DNA of 64,000 nucleotides from Atopobacter phocae ATCC BAA-285 (lineage in GTDB: Bacteria > Bacillota > Bacilli > Lactobacillales > Aerococcaceae): the NCBI RefSeq assembly GCF_000526675.1, contig NZ_JAGN01000003.1:1-64000 (forward strand), written 5' to 3'. The notes beneath the pieces were generated by a model, which was not told the origin of the DNA, ran no database searches, and was given only the letters and a program-made list of their open reading frames with translations. Of the stretch, positions 16,897 to 27,569 are shown piece by piece (the first letter of the stretch is position 1; each line of letters opens with the position of its first letter). The position numbers and the translations under genes are program-made.

Positions 16897-19221
16897 TCAG
16901 TTTGTTAAAACATTCATGATTTTTTCGAGCGGCTGGAATTGATAGAAACGTTCTTCTTCAATTGCTTGGAGCCGCTGCTGATACAATTTAGATGAATCAA
17001 TTGGTTGTTGTACTGGTTTATCAACCCGCACAATCTGACCACTCTCTATTGTAACAAATTTTAATTCATAAAACACGTTTATCATCCATTTTAAATCACT
17101 AATTTTTAAATTCAAAGTAGTTTCAAGTTCTTTTACTTGTTCAAAAGATAAAGTATTTTTTTGGTAGATGATTTTGTATAAACGCTTAAACTCTTCAATT
17201 TTTGGCATGGATCGTTCTAAATAACGATAAAATCGATGCATTACTACCCATATCTCTTCACTGTGAAATTTCAGTGGTTCATCATATCGAGTTATCAATG
17301 GTATTAAAGGACACTCCAAGAAAATTTGACGATCAAATGTTTGGTCAAATGTTACTTGATTCAGCTCATTGTAACTAATCGCTTCGCTGGTTGCATCTAA
17401 TTTTTCTTTTAAAACGTCACCGATTTTCTCTGTTTCATAAATAAATAATGTTTGTTTTAATTGAAGTAGTTGTGGGTCTAATTTGCTTTTTCGCTCATCT
17501 AACCAAATTTTCCCCATTAATTCGTATCCTTTTAATCGAATTTGTGGGGTCTCTTCTCCACGCCATTTATTAAGATCTAATTCACCAATGATTTTTAAAG
17601 AGTGAGCGTGGCTTAATTGTTTTTCATTATCGCCCCAATTAAAGCCTAGAACTTCGATTGCGTCATTCGTTGGGTGATCCACTTTTGCTTTAAAGTGCGC
17701 TTGATTAACGCCCATTGTACGTCCATCTTTTAATTTAATGGACTCGATTCCAATGAGTGGTTGGGTAAATCCCATACCGTATGGCCCAATAGCTTTCAAT
17801 TGATTGACAAAATCAATAGTTAAGCGCTCAATCGGTAAATTTAAATCAATCGATTCTTCGATAACTAGATCGTCTAAGGAAACATCATCCAATGCACGTT
17901 CTAATAATTTAATCATTTCATGTAATTGGTCTTTTTTCATAGTTAAGCCTGCTGCGCCGGCATGTCCTCCAAAGTACATAATTGAAGAAGCTGCCTCTTG
18001 AAGTAATTGATATAAATTAATTGATGGGATGGAGCGACCTGACCCTTTTATTTCTCCACTATTTGATCCATCACCTAAAAGAATAACTGGCCTAGCATAA
18101 CGATCAACTAAGCGTGACGCAACGATTCCTAAAATGCCCACGTGAAAATCTGGTTCATATAAGACGATTATTTTAGGTAAGGGTTGCGTGGATGTTTTTT
18201 CTTCTAATAATGTCGCACATCGCTCGGTAACTTGTTCCACCAAATCGACACGTTGTTGATTAACTTGTTCCATTTGTTGGGCAATTTCATCAGCGACTTC
18301 ACTATCAAGCGCAGTTAAAAGTGACACGGCTGGATTGGGATCGTCTAATCGACCTAATGAATTAAGTCTTGGTGCTATTTTAAATCCGATCGTCTGTTCA
18401 TCAATTAATTGTCCTGCTTGTATACCACTTGCTTCTAGTAAACTTTGAATACCCATTCGTAAGGAATGATTCATTAATTGAATCCCCTGTTTGACCAGGG
18501 TTCGATTTTCATCTGTCAATGAGACTAAATCAGCTACTGTTCCAATGGCTGCTAAGTCTAGTAGCTCCATTGGCAATTCACCAGTCAATGCATGTGCTAC
18601 TTTGAAAGCTACACCAGCACCACTTAAATCACCGAATGGATAAGTTCCTTTTGGATGGCGTGGATGTACAATAGCATAAGCTGAAGGTAACTCAGCTGGA
18701 ATTTCGTGATGATCGGTTACAATAACATCTACTCCCATTGCCTGAATTGCTTCAATGGCTTCTTTCCCACTGACACCATTATCAACGGTTACAATTAAAG
18801 AAACACCTTGTTGTTTAAAATATTTATAAACGTCTAAGTTGGGGCCATAGCCATCAGTGAAACGATTGGGTAAATAGTAAGATACTTGTGCCCCAAGCTG
18901 CTCTAATGTTTCATATAAAATACTTGAACTGGTCATCCCATCGGCGTCGTAATCACCATATATCAGAATGGATTCTTGTTCCTCTACAGCTGATATGATT
19001 CGATCAACTGCTCGTTGCATATCATGTAATAAAAAAGGGTCATGATAGACAGGATTTTCTGTTTGAAGTAACGTTTCAATCATTTCTAATGATTGCCATC
19101 CTCTGCGCCAAAGTAATTCAACAATTAATGGATCTAACGTCAATTGGCTAGCGATTGTTTCAACGGTTTGTTGTTCAACGGCTTCTAATGGTTGGGGCCA
19201 AGTGAAATGTACTGATTTCAT
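16897..19221 (-). CDS. recJ: Single-stranded-DNA-specific exonuclease RecJ
   Basis: 774 residues. A 5'-3' single-strand exonuclease for recombination and mismatch/base-excision repair. The DHH superfamily motifs are in order: YGDYDADGM (motif I), VTVDNG (II), VTDHHEI (III), SGAGVAFKVA (IV), then FGGHAGAAGLTM in the DHHA1 domain. After that comes an OB-fold region (GVNQAHFKAKV) and an extra C-terminal domain of about 200 residues, as in other Firmicute RecJ proteins. The length fits the Bacillus type. It is 35 bp downstream of the SDR gene and 12 bp upstream of apt. Confidence 0.95.
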   Translation of the reverse strand: MKSVHFTWPQPLEAVEQQTVETIASQLTLDPLIVELLWRRGWQSLEMIETLLQTENPVYHDPFLLHDMQRAVDRIISAVEEQESILIYGDYDADGMTSSSILYETLEQLGAQVSYYLPNRFTDGYGPNLDVYKYFKQQGVSLIVTVDNGVSGKEAIEAIQAMGVDVIVTDHHEIPAELPSAYAIVHPRHPKGTYPFGDLSGAGVAFKVAHALTGELPMELLDLAAIGTVADLVSLTDENRTLVKQGIQLMNHSLRMGIQSLLEASGIQAGQLIDEQTIGFKIAPRLNSLGRLDDPNPAVSLLTALDSEVADEIAQQMEQVNQQRVDLVEQVTERCATLLEEKTSTQPLPKIIVLYEPDFHVGILGIVASRLVDRYARPVILLGDGSNSGEIKGSGRSIPSINLYQLLQEAASSIMYFGGHAGAAGLTMKKDQLHEMIKLLERALDDVSLDDLVIEESIDLNLPIERLTIDFVNQLKAIGPYGMGFTQPLIGIESIKLKDGRTMGVNQAHFKAKVDHPTNDAIEVLGFNWGDNEKQLSHAHSLKIIGELDLNKWRGEETPQIRLKGYELMGKIWLDERKSKLDPQLLQLKQTLFIYETEKIGDVLKEKLDATSEAISYNELNQVTFDQTFDRQIFLECPLIPLITRYDEPLKFHSEEIWVVMHRFYRYLERSMPKIEEFKRLYKIIYQKNTLSFEQVKELETTLNLKISDLKWMINVFYELKFVTIESGQIVRVDKPVQQPIDSSKLYQQRLQAIEEERFYQFQPLEKIMNVLTN

Positions 19222-19256
19222 TTCATTCCTCGTCTCTCTATCTCTAAAAACTGTTG

Positions 19257-20030
19257 TTATTTCTTATTAAATAATTTGACAGTTAGAAAGTCACTAACTG
19301 TTGGAAATACTGTATAAATTAAGTGTGCTGCATGCATAATATATGGACGGTTTAATTCACGTTTATAATGTGTTAATAAACGGACACTTTCTTTTGCTAA
19401 TTTTGTCGCGTCTAACATAATCATTTGAACGCTTTTTTCATATTCGCCACTATTATCAGCCACTTTAAAGAAATTCGTTTGAATTGGACCAGGATTAATT
19501 ACTGATACTTTCACAGGAGAATCTGCTAATTCTAAACGTAAAGCATTTGAATAACTAATCACTGCACTCTTCGTTGCACTATACACTGCAGTTTTTGGTG
19601 TTGCTATTTTACCAGCAATTGATGCCACATTAATAATATGACCTGATTGTTGTTTTAACATTTTATTTGCACTCGCTTGTGAAAGTGCCATTAGCTGAAA
19701 GACATTTACTCGGAACATTTGCTCCGTTTGATCATAATCTAGTTCATCATATGGCTTGAACAATCCATAACCAGCACAGTTTACTGTTACATCCAATTGC
19801 TCTAATTGTTCTATTTTTTCTACCAGTTTCATAACGTCTTCTTTTTGACTTAAGTCGGCTATTATCATTTCCGTTGATTGTTGGTTATATGTATCGGTTA
19901 GCTGCTTAACGTCATTCAAACTATCTGCATTTCGTCCAACAATAACTAATCGATAGCCTGCCATTGCTAAAATTGTTGCAATTTCTTTTCCTAAGCCACT
20001 GCTTGCTCCCGTTACTAAAGCTGTTTTCAA
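19257..20030 (-). CDS. Short-chain dehydrogenase/reductase
   Basis: 257 residues. A Rossmann-fold oxidoreductase: the cofactor loop is TGASSGLGKEIA (7-18), an Arg after the second strand (GRNADS) suggests NADP preference, NCAGYG is the NAG motif, and the active site is Ser (VASIAGK) plus YSATK. The C-terminal tail (HLIYTVFPTVSDF) is typical of the DltE/YqjQ-like SDR group, which often lies beside rnz in Firmicutes, as here (20 bp apart). The substrate is unknown. Confidence 0.9.
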   Translation of the reverse strand: MKTALVTGASSGLGKEIATILAMAGYRLVIVGRNADSLNDVKQLTDTYNQQSTEMIIADLSQKEDVMKLVEKIEQLEQLDVTVNCAGYGLFKPYDELDYDQTEQMFRVNVFQLMALSQASANKMLKQQSGHIINVASIAGKIATPKTAVYSATKSAVISYSNALRLELADSPVKVSVINPGPIQTNFFKVADNSGEYEKSVQMIMLDATKLAKESVRLLTHYKRELNRPYIMHAAHLIYTVFPTVSDFLTVKLFNKK

Positions 20031-20050
20031 AATAGCACCTCTTCTTTCTT

Positions 20051-20980
20051 TTAATCGTCTTTTATCATCACTTCAAAATGATCTAAATCCCTTGCAACAA
20101 TAGTTTCTGCAAAGGCATGTTTCGCTTCTTGAATGAATTGTTTCAATTCTTCACCTAAATAGCGGCTACTAATATGCGTTAAGTAAAGTTGTTTAACTTG
20201 GCAGGATTTCGCTAACTCTGCTGCATCATTAATTGTTGAGTGGTAATAATTATAGGCTAAATCTTTATCAGCTGATTTAAAAGTTGCTTCATGAATTAAA
20301 GCATCACAATTTTTAGCAATCTTTTCTCTTTTAGCCGTTCGTCGTGTATCTAAAATAATACCAACAATTCGTCCTTTAACGGGCGCTGATAAATAGTCGT
20401 CCCGCTTATACAATTTGCCATTGTGTTCCACTTCACCTTTTTGCTTCAGTTGTCCAAATAAAGGACCAGCTGGCAATCCATCTGCGATTAATCGATCAGC
20501 TTGCAAATGACCTATCGAATCTTTTTCTTCTACTCGATAGCCAAAACTTTTCACACCATGTTCCAAGGTATAAGCTGACACTTTAAATGTAGCATCATCA
20601 ATAATCGTTTGATCATCTTCTAATTCTACAAATTTAATCGCATAAGATAGTCGTGAATGACTTAAACGTAAGTTAGTTAACACAAACTCTTTAATTCCTT
20701 TTGGTCCGTAAATCGTCATGGGGTCTTGACCACCTTGATTCTGACGAGATACTAATAACCCGGGCAGTCCGTATATATGATCGCCATGCATATGGGAAAT
20801 AAAGATTCGTTTAATTTTTCTTGGTCGAATCGATGTATGTAAAATTTGATGTTGAGTTGCTTCACCACAATCAAACAACCATATTTCATTTAACTCGTCT
20901 AAAAGTTTTAACGCAATGCTTGAAACATTCCGACTTTTTGAGGGTACACCTGCACCTGTACCTAAAAAAACTAGTTCCAT
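20051..20980 (-). CDS. rnz: Ribonuclease Z
   Basis: 309 residues from the ATG at 20980; an in-frame GTG six bases upstream lies inside the AGAGGTG ribosome site and is unlikely. A metallo-beta-lactamase-fold endonuclease that removes tRNA 3' trailers. The zinc motif is FISHMHGDHIYGLPG, with later ligands at DTRRT and HEATF and a final LTHISSRY. The N-terminus (MELVFLGTGAGVPSKSRN) and the length are canonical for the short bacterial form, including the exosite-arm segment near residues 150-180. Confidence 0.96.
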   Translation of the reverse strand: MELVFLGTGAGVPSKSRNVSSIALKLLDELNEIWLFDCGEATQHQILHTSIRPRKIKRIFISHMHGDHIYGLPGLLVSRQNQGGQDPMTIYGPKGIKEFVLTNLRLSHSRLSYAIKFVELEDDQTIIDDATFKVSAYTLEHGVKSFGYRVEEKDSIGHLQADRLIADGLPAGPLFGQLKQKGEVEHNGKLYKRDDYLSAPVKGRIVGIILDTRRTAKREKIAKNCDALIHEATFKSADKDLAYNYYHSTINDAAELAKSCQVKQLYLTHISSRYLGEELKQFIQEAKHAFAETIVARDLDHFEVMIKDD

Positions 20981-21016
20981 ATACACCTCTTTTCATGTGA
21001 ACCATGTGTCACTACT

Positions 21017-22996
21017 CTATTTATTTGATTTCTTGTGGGACGAATGGGAAGCTTTTAATGATTTAACAACTAATTGAACCATTTTTTCTCTTCCTAATTC
21101 ATTCGGATGAACACCATCATCACCAAACCAGTCTGTTTGACCGTTTGAGAATGACTTCCAGTCAATAATTTGAACTTTTGGATATTTTTCATGAATCGCT
21201 TGATACACGTTATTCACTTCTGTTTCCCATGAACGGTCCACATTAGCATTAACGAAGGCCACTTCATGACCATCTAATAGTTCAATTAAGCTTTCAACTT
21301 GTTGAATTGAGAATCCTCCATTTGTACCTAAGAAGATAACAATTTGATGTTGAATTTGTCCACTTTGAAGCATTTGCTGTAGTTCATTATAACTTTGATA
21401 TAATTGACGACCAACTAAGCCGTTGACATTACTATTTTGGAAAACGGTTTGTAAATTGTCTTGTACCCCTAATAAAATTGAATCGCCATAAAACGTAACA
21501 TCTAAATCTTGTGCAAAAGCTCGTTCCGCTTTACTTAATCCTGGAAACATTGGTAGTGCTGGTTTTATCTCTTTATTCTTGTCGTCTGATTCATCACTTG
21601 CTTCTCGATCATCTGATGGGACAAGTGGTTCTGGATTTTCAGGTGTTCCTTGATCTGATTCCATTTTATCTTTTTGTTTAGTCGTTTTCTTTTCGGACTG
21701 TTTCACTTGTTTATCTGATTGTCGATTTAATTGCTTATTCACATTTGGTGAGTGATTAGAATTAGCCGCTTTACTTGGTGCGGTCATTAATCCCCATCCT
21801 GCAATTAATGGAAGGAGCGCAATTAAAAAGAGTTGCGCTATTTTTCTTGTATGAATGGTTTGATTTTGTCGCCATTCTTGAAAAACTTGTTTTGACTCTT
21901 TCCAAAATGCTACTGAGAAAAAGCCTTGATAATAATGTTTTTCGAACAGTTGATATAATACTTCACCTAATATAAAAATAATTAAAAGTTGCGACATAAC
22001 ATGCCAGAAAAATCCCGGCATAATTTGGCTATATCGAAACTCATAAATGGTAATGACCGGGAAATACCACAGATAATAATAAAAGCTTCGTTTACTTAAT
22101 TGTTTAAAAACTGATAAAGTGAAGATTTTATTTAAAATCGTTTTATGATGTAATGTTATCGCAATCAAAAACATACTGAATAAATCAAAAACAAAAATAC
22201 CACCTCGGTATGTCCAAGGGCTCTTGTCATTTAAATGAAAGATAAACAAACCAACAACAAGTAAACTCAACATATTTAAGCCATTTAAGACTTGTGCTTG
22301 TTTTGTGGTAATATCTTCTCTTAAACGATTATATGGCCATAGATAAGCTAATAAGACTCCCATTAAGAAGGAGAAGGCCCGTGTATCTGTTCCGTAATAA
22401 ACACGAGTAGGATCAATACCTGGTTGAAACCAAATCCCCATCAAAACAGCTGAAATAACACTTAACCCCATCAGTAGATAAGCTATCCCTTTTAGATGCT
22501 TCACATAACGTTGAAATACAGTTATTATGATTGGCAAGAGAATGATTAATTGAATGTATAAAGCGACATACCATAAATGATTATAAATATTTGGAGACAA
22601 ATACATATCAAAATAGGATTCGCCTCGAATAATCTGCATCCAGTTTGTTGTGAAAGTTAAGCTCTCTAATACGTGCAACCGACTATTCATCAATAAGTCT
22701 GGCACGAATAAAGTTACAAAACTTAAACTGACGATAATCGTCGTTAACATGGGACGGTACAATCGCCCTATACGTCGTTTCAAATATTTGACCATTTCAA
22801 AGCGTTGCGCTGACAAATCTTGTCGTATTTTTATTGTGAGCAAATATCCAGCTAATATTAAAAAGATATCTACACCTAAAAATCCACCAGATACTATATA
22901 CGGCATAATGTGATAGAGGATGACACTAATAATCGCCAGCACTCGAATACCGTCTAACGCATCCGCTCTCTGATTAAAATTATTATTTTTCATCAT
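21017..22996 (-). CDS. OafA-type membrane acyltransferase with C-terminal SGNH domain
   Basis: 659 residues. The N-terminal 390 residues form an acyltransferase-3 membrane domain with about ten helices plus a late eleventh; ALDGIRVLAIISVILYH and GGFLGVDIFLILAGYLLT carry the family's arginine and FFxxSG-like motifs. A low-complexity linker rich in Lys, Asp and Ser (about 410-470) leads to an extracytoplasmic SGNH-like esterase fold: FYGDSILLG (Ser), FLGTNGG (Asn) and DDGVHPNELG (Asp-His). Such fusions O-acetylate peptidoglycan (OatA), teichoic acids or surface glycans. Here it sits between obgE and rnz with 11-bp and 36-bp gaps, an unusual place. OatA is possible but not proven. Confidence 0.9.
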   Translation of the reverse strand: MMKNNNFNQRADALDGIRVLAIISVILYHIMPYIVSGGFLGVDIFLILAGYLLTIKIRQDLSAQRFEMVKYLKRRIGRLYRPMLTTIIVSLSFVTLFVPDLLMNSRLHVLESLTFTTNWMQIIRGESYFDMYLSPNIYNHLWYVALYIQLIILLPIIITVFQRYVKHLKGIAYLLMGLSVISAVLMGIWFQPGIDPTRVYYGTDTRAFSFLMGVLLAYLWPYNRLREDITTKQAQVLNGLNMLSLLVVGLFIFHLNDKSPWTYRGGIFVFDLFSMFLIAITLHHKTILNKIFTLSVFKQLSKRSFYYYLWYFPVITIYEFRYSQIMPGFFWHVMSQLLIIFILGEVLYQLFEKHYYQGFFSVAFWKESKQVFQEWRQNQTIHTRKIAQLFLIALLPLIAGWGLMTAPSKAANSNHSPNVNKQLNRQSDKQVKQSEKKTTKQKDKMESDQGTPENPEPLVPSDDREASDESDDKNKEIKPALPMFPGLSKAERAFAQDLDVTFYGDSILLGVQDNLQTVFQNSNVNGLVGRQLYQSYNELQQMLQSGQIQHQIVIFLGTNGGFSIQQVESLIELLDGHEVAFVNANVDRSWETEVNNVYQAIHEKYPKVQIIDWKSFSNGQTDWFGDDGVHPNELGREKMVQLVVKSLKASHSSHKKSNK

Positions 22997-23007
22997 TAGT
23001 TGTCCTC

Positions 23008-24303
23008 TTAGTCTACAAATTCAAACACAAAATCTTTAATTCTCACAGCGTCTCCGTCTTGCGCACCTGCTTCACGTAACGCATCATCAACACCCATACT
23101 ACGCATTTGACGACTGAAACGTTGTACACTTTCGTCATGATCTAAATTCGTCATTAAGTATAATTTTTCGATTTTCGCACCACTTAAAACGTATACGCCA
23201 TCTTCTGAACGTTCTAACTCAAATGGTTTTTCATCTTCTAGTGTATACGTTTCGAATGTATTAATTTCTTCTTCGTTTAATGGGAAGAATTCTGTTTCTT
23301 CAAGAATATCAAACGATGCTTGTAATAATTCGCTGACACCTTCTTGTTTATGTGCAGAAATCTCATAAACTAACGGCTCTTTACCATATTTGTCTTGGAA
23401 ACGTTGTTTGAACTGTTTCAATCGTTCAGCAGCTTCTGGCATATCCATTTTGTTTGCTACTATCAACATTGGACGTTCCATTAGACGTAAGTGATAATTT
23501 TCAAGCTCTTGGTTAATTTGTTCGTAATCTTCAAATGGATCACGGCCTTCTAATCCACCCATATCAATGACATGTAATAATAAACGTGTCCGTTCAATAT
23601 GGCGTAAAAATTGAATACCTAAACCAACACCTTCAGAAGCACCTGCAATCAATCCAGGTAAATCAGCTAATACAAATTGACGATTTTCGGATAAATTAAC
23701 CATTCCTAATTGAGGTGTTAATGTCGTAAATGGATAATCCGCAATTTTCGGTTTAGCACTTGATGAAACGGCTAATAAAGTCGATTTTCCAACAGATGGA
23801 AATCCTACTAATCCAACATCGGCTAAAACTTTCAATTCTAATAGCACTTCTAATTCTTCGCCTGGTTCGCCATTTTCTGCGATACTAGGCGCTGGGTTTT
23901 TGTGAGTTGCAAATCGTTTGTTACCACGTCCACCACGTCCGCCATGTGCCACTATGTATTCTTGGTTAGGTTCTGTTAAGTCAGCTAATAACAATTTTGT
24001 TTCAGCATGACGAACCAATGTTCCAGGTGGTACACCGATTCTTAAATCCTCGGCACCTCGCCCGTATTTACTTTTACTCATCCCTTTTTCACCAGGATCT
24101 GCTTTAAAATGACGTTTGTAACGAAAATCGAGTAATGTTCTTAAACCTTCTTCTACGAAGAAAATAACATCGCCACCTCGTCCACCGTCACCACCAGCTG
24201 GACCACCATCTGGTACATATTTTTCTCGACGGAATGCCACCATTCCATCGCCACCTTTGCCACCTTTTACATACACTTTTGCTTGATCATAAAATACAGC
24301 CAT
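23008..24303 (-). CDS. obgE: Obg family GTPase
   Basis: 431 residues. GTPase of late 50S assembly, also tied to (p)ppGpp and growth control. The glycine-rich Obg domain (1-158; [23 protein letters not shown] split by repeats of GG) is followed by the G domain: [10 protein letters not shown] (P-loop), DLPGLI (G3) and NKMD (G4), then a C-terminal OCT domain from about 340. The length is standard. It lies 11-12 bp from both neighbours in the long leftward series. Confidence 0.97.
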   Translation of the reverse strand: MAVFYDQAKVYVKGGKGGDGMVAFRREKYVPDGGPAGGDGGRGGDVIFFVEEGLRTLLDFRYKRHFKADPGEKGMSKSKYGRGAEDLRIGVPPGTLVRHAETKLLLADLTEPNQEYIVAHGGRGGRGNKRFATHKNPAPSIAENGEPGEELEVLLELKVLADVGLVGFPSVGKSTLLAVSSSAKPKIADYPFTTLTPQLGMVNLSENRQFVLADLPGLIAGASEGVGLGIQFLRHIERTRLLLHVIDMGGLEGRDPFEDYEQINQELENYHLRLMERPMLIVANKMDMPEAAERLKQFKQRFQDKYGKEPLVYEISAHKQEGVSELLQASFDILEETEFFPLNEEEINTFETYTLEDEKPFELERSEDGVYVLSGAKIEKLYLMTNLDHDESVQRFSRQMRSMGVDDALREAGAQDGDAVRIKDFVFEFVD

Positions 24304-24315
24304 TCTATCCCCCCT

Positions 24316-26367
24316 TTATCTTTTCACTTGTAATTCTGTTACATCTGCAAATGTCATAATATAATTCGCTAATTGTCCTAATAAAGTTAAACGATTATTT
24401 CTGGTTGTTTCATCGTCAACCATAATCATATTATCATTGAAGAATTGCTCAATTTTCGGTGCAATTGTTTTTAAATCGTCATAACTAATTGAGCGTTGTT
24501 TTAACGTTTCTTTCCAATTCAATACGTGATGATACAACTCTTTTTCACTTGCTGTTTCGAAATGAGCTTCATCTATTTGTCCATCCGTTGTTTGATCTTT
24601 CTGCATTCGTAACACACGACTCAAGTTTTCAATCGTTGCTTTATAACTTTCGTCTTGCGAAGCTATCATTAATTGGTTCGTCACGTCTTGAATGCGATTG
24701 AAATCAAATAATTGATTGCCTAGTGCAGCTTTGACAATATCATCACGGAAGCCTTCACGTAGCAACCCTTGCGCTAAACGATCTTTCATAAATTGAATCA
24801 CAAGTGCAATGGTTGATTGTTCGTCTCTCTTTATTCCATCGTATAAGCCAATGAACTCATTTAAAACTTGTTCCCAATTTAATGTCCAATTTTCATTTTT
24901 AATGATTTGAATAATCCCAATTGCTTGACGTCTTAAACCAAATGGATCATTTGAACTAGTTGGAATTAAGCCTACTTTAAAGAATGCTAAAAGATGATCA
25001 ATTTTATCACTTAGTGCAAGAACACTAGCTATTGCGGAACTTGGTAAAAGACTACCTGCCCCATCTGGTAAATATTGTTCGCGAACTGCAGTAGCAACTT
25101 CATCTGATTCACCCATTAATTTCGCATAAATGCCACCAATAATTCCTTGTAATTCAGGTAATTCTTGAACGGTTTGAGTGGTTAAATCAAATTTATAAAT
25201 AGCACTTGCACGTTTTAATTGTGCTAATTCGTCCGCTGATAAACCGACTAATTGGCCCAAATGTTGACCAATTGTAATAACGCGTTGTTCTTTTTCAGCC
25301 ATTGTTCCCACTTTTTGATGAACATTTAAGTGAGCCAAACGTTGGTTAAATGTATCGATTGTTTGTTTTTGATCTTCTTCGTAGAAGAACAAAGCATCCT
25401 CTAATCGAGCGACTAAAACTTTTTCATTTCCTTTTTTCACGTTTTCGATATGCTTGTTATCACCATTTCGTACAGTTACAAAATGGGGCAATAATTTGCC
25501 GGCTGGTGTATGCACATCAAAGTAACGTTGATGACCTTTCATTGTTGTAATCAAAATTTCATCCGGGATTGCTAAGTATTTCGGATCAAAGTCACCCATT
25601 AAAATACTTGGGTATTCCACAATTGATGCTACTTCTTCTAGTAATTCATCATCTTTTGCAATCACAATTTGCTGAGTTGCTTCTAAATCACGCATTTGTT
25701 CTTTAATCATTTCACGACGTTGATCTAAATCAACAATGACATATTGTTCTTTCAATTGATCAACATATGAAACGGCACTATTTACTTGGAATGATTCACC
25801 TAAGAAACGGTGTCCTCGTGATTGATTGCTTCCAGTCAAATTAAAAATTTGTACGGGAACAATTTCTTCATTTAATAAAGAAACAATCCAATGAACGGGA
25901 CGAATGTATTGATAGTCATAATCACTCCAACGCATTGATACAGGGAAATTTAATGATTCAAATACTGTACCAATGGATTGTAAAACATCTTGAGCTGGTT
26001 TTCCTTCAATGACTTGTTTTAAGAAAACATACTCGACGTCTTTTACTTGATCAATATATAAATCTGCTAAATCCGCACCTTTACCTCGAGAAAAACCGAT
26101 GGCCGCTTTTGTCCACTGACCTGCTTCATCCACAGCATTTTTCTTTGCTGGGCCTCGAGAGATTTGTTCTAATGTTGTTTGACGATCTGCTAAACCTGAT
26201 ACTAAAACAGCTAAGCGTCTAGGCGTACTATAAACTTTGATCGCTTCAAACGATAAACGTTCATCATTTAAAAATTGCGCTACTCCTGCTTTTAAATCAT
26301 TCATTGCGGGGATAATTGTGCGCGCTGGCATTTCTTCCAAACCTAATTCAATTAAAAAATTATTCAT
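24316..26367 (-). CDS. glyS: Glycine--tRNA ligase beta subunit
   Basis: 683 residues, full length for the beta chain of the alpha2-beta2 bacterial enzyme. It starts NNFLIELGLEEMPAR, which is diagnostic, and includes SMRWSDYDYQYIRPVHWI and GDFDPKYLAIPDEIL, plus DPFGLRRQAIGII in the HD-like/body domain. A C-terminal DALR-type anticodon-binding region follows. It lies 28 bp after glyQ. The T-box at 27570-27731 controls the pair. Confidence 0.97.
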   Translation of the reverse strand: MNNFLIELGLEEMPARTIIPAMNDLKAGVAQFLNDERLSFEAIKVYSTPRRLAVLVSGLADRQTTLEQISRGPAKKNAVDEAGQWTKAAIGFSRGKGADLADLYIDQVKDVEYVFLKQVIEGKPAQDVLQSIGTVFESLNFPVSMRWSDYDYQYIRPVHWIVSLLNEEIVPVQIFNLTGSNQSRGHRFLGESFQVNSAVSYVDQLKEQYVIVDLDQRREMIKEQMRDLEATQQIVIAKDDELLEEVASIVEYPSILMGDFDPKYLAIPDEILITTMKGHQRYFDVHTPAGKLLPHFVTVRNGDNKHIENVKKGNEKVLVARLEDALFFYEEDQKQTIDTFNQRLAHLNVHQKVGTMAEKEQRVITIGQHLGQLVGLSADELAQLKRASAIYKFDLTTQTVQELPELQGIIGGIYAKLMGESDEVATAVREQYLPDGAGSLLPSSAIASVLALSDKIDHLLAFFKVGLIPTSSNDPFGLRRQAIGIIQIIKNENWTLNWEQVLNEFIGLYDGIKRDEQSTIALVIQFMKDRLAQGLLREGFRDDIVKAALGNQLFDFNRIQDVTNQLMIASQDESYKATIENLSRVLRMQKDQTTDGQIDEAHFETASEKELYHHVLNWKETLKQRSISYDDLKTIAPKIEQFFNDNMIMVDDETTRNNRLTLLGQLANYIMTFADVTELQVKR

Positions 26368-26395
26368 CTTGACTCTCCTTTACTTCTCCAATGAC

Positions 26396-27292
26396 TTACT
26401 CGTTGTGGCCCATTGAGTGAATCAACGGGAAGCCTAATTCTTTACGCTCTTCAACGAAAGCAACTGCGATTGCCTTAGCCATTTGACGGATTCGTTTTAA
26501 GTAGGCTGGACGATCGGTCGCTGAAACTACTCCGCGTGCGTCTAATAAATTGAATGTATGGCTACATTTTAAAACATAATCGTATGCTGGATGCACAGCC
26601 TTCGCTTCAATTAAACGATGCGCTTCTTCTTCGTACTCATCAAACCATTTTAATAATTTAGTTTCATCACTTAGTTCAAAGGCGTAGACAGAATGTTCGC
26701 GTTCTGGTTGTTTAAAGATATCACCATATTTCACGCCATCTGTCCAAATAATATCATAGACATTATCTACTCCTTGGATATAAGATGCTAAACGTTCTAA
26801 TCCGTATGTTAATTCACTTGTTACTGAATCAACGGTCAAACCTCCGACTTGTTGGAAATAAGTGAATTGAGTCACTTCCATTCCATCTAGCCAAACTTCC
26901 CAGCCTAAACCAGCACATCCTAAAGAAGGATTTTCCCAGTTATCTTCAACAAAGCGAATATCGTGCGCTAAAGGATCAATGCCTAATTCTACTAAACTTT
27001 GTAAATACAACTCTTGGATTTCTAGTGGAGATGGTTTGATAACCACTTGAAATTGATGATGTTGAAACAAGCGGTTAGGATTTTCACCATATCGTCCATC
27101 TGCCGGACGACGACTTGGTTCAACATAACATGCACGCCATGGTTCTGGACCGATTGCTCTTAAGAAAGTATACGGGCTCATTGTTCCCGCTCCTTTTTCT
27201 ACATCATAACTTTGTAATTGTAAACATCCTTGTTTTCCCCAAAATTGTTGTAAACGTTGGATGATTTCTTGAAATGTTAATACTTGTTTCAT
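26396..27292 (-). CDS. glyQ: Glycine--tRNA ligase alpha subunit
   Basis: 298 residues from the ATG at 27292, preceded by GAGGGG; a longer in-frame start at 27352 would lie inside the upstream small gene. It is the catalytic subunit, class [39 protein letters not shown] and [17 protein letters not shown] are hallmark stretches. The length matches the family (about 295-305). It follows a 79-residue unknown ORF by 19 bp. Confidence 0.97.
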   Translation of the reverse strand: MKQVLTFQEIIQRLQQFWGKQGCLQLQSYDVEKGAGTMSPYTFLRAIGPEPWRACYVEPSRRPADGRYGENPNRLFQHHQFQVVIKPSPLEIQELYLQSLVELGIDPLAHDIRFVEDNWENPSLGCAGLGWEVWLDGMEVTQFTYFQQVGGLTVDSVTSELTYGLERLASYIQGVDNVYDIIWTDGVKYGDIFKQPEREHSVYAFELSDETKLLKWFDEYEEEAHRLIEAKAVHPAYDYVLKCSHTFNLLDARGVVSATDRPAYLKRIRQMAKAIAVAFVEERKELGFPLIHSMGHNE

Positions 27293-27311
27293 CTGCTTCC
27301 CCTCACTCACT

Positions 27312-27551
27312 TTATAACGCTTTAATTGCTGGTAAAAAACTATACTGAACACCTGGAATTGGTTTAATCACCACTTCTTTAATAGAGTCAAGTGGTGTCT
27401 CAAATGAATAGACCGTTTGTTTCGCATTTGTTTCAAATGATTCTACCGGCTCATTATCGTCAAATACTTCCACCGAAACGGGACTCATACTTAAAATTTG
27501 AATTTGATTCGTCGTGAATTTTTCTTTTAAAATAATCACTTCTTTTAACAT
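27312..27551 (-). CDS. Small unknown protein between the glycine T-box and glyQ
   Basis: 79 residues from an ATG at 27551, with a strong TAAGGAGG seven bases upstream; a longer frame from 27599 would run into the T-box terminator. It begins [20 protein letters not shown] and has alternating hydrophobic/polar stretches ([36 protein letters not shown]) that suggest a small beta-rich fold. There is no signal peptide, membrane helix or Cys pair. I do not recognise a family. Its place as first gene after the T-box means it should respond to uncharged tRNA-Gly together with glyQ and glyS. It looks real because of the ribosome site and the tight packing (19 bp to glyQ). Confidence 0.75.
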   Translation of the reverse strand: MLKEVIILKEKFTTNQIQILSMSPVSVEVFDDNEPVESFETNAKQTVYSFETPLDSIKEVVIKPIPGVQYSFLPAIKAL

Positions 27552-27569
27552 ATTTATCCTCCTTAACCT

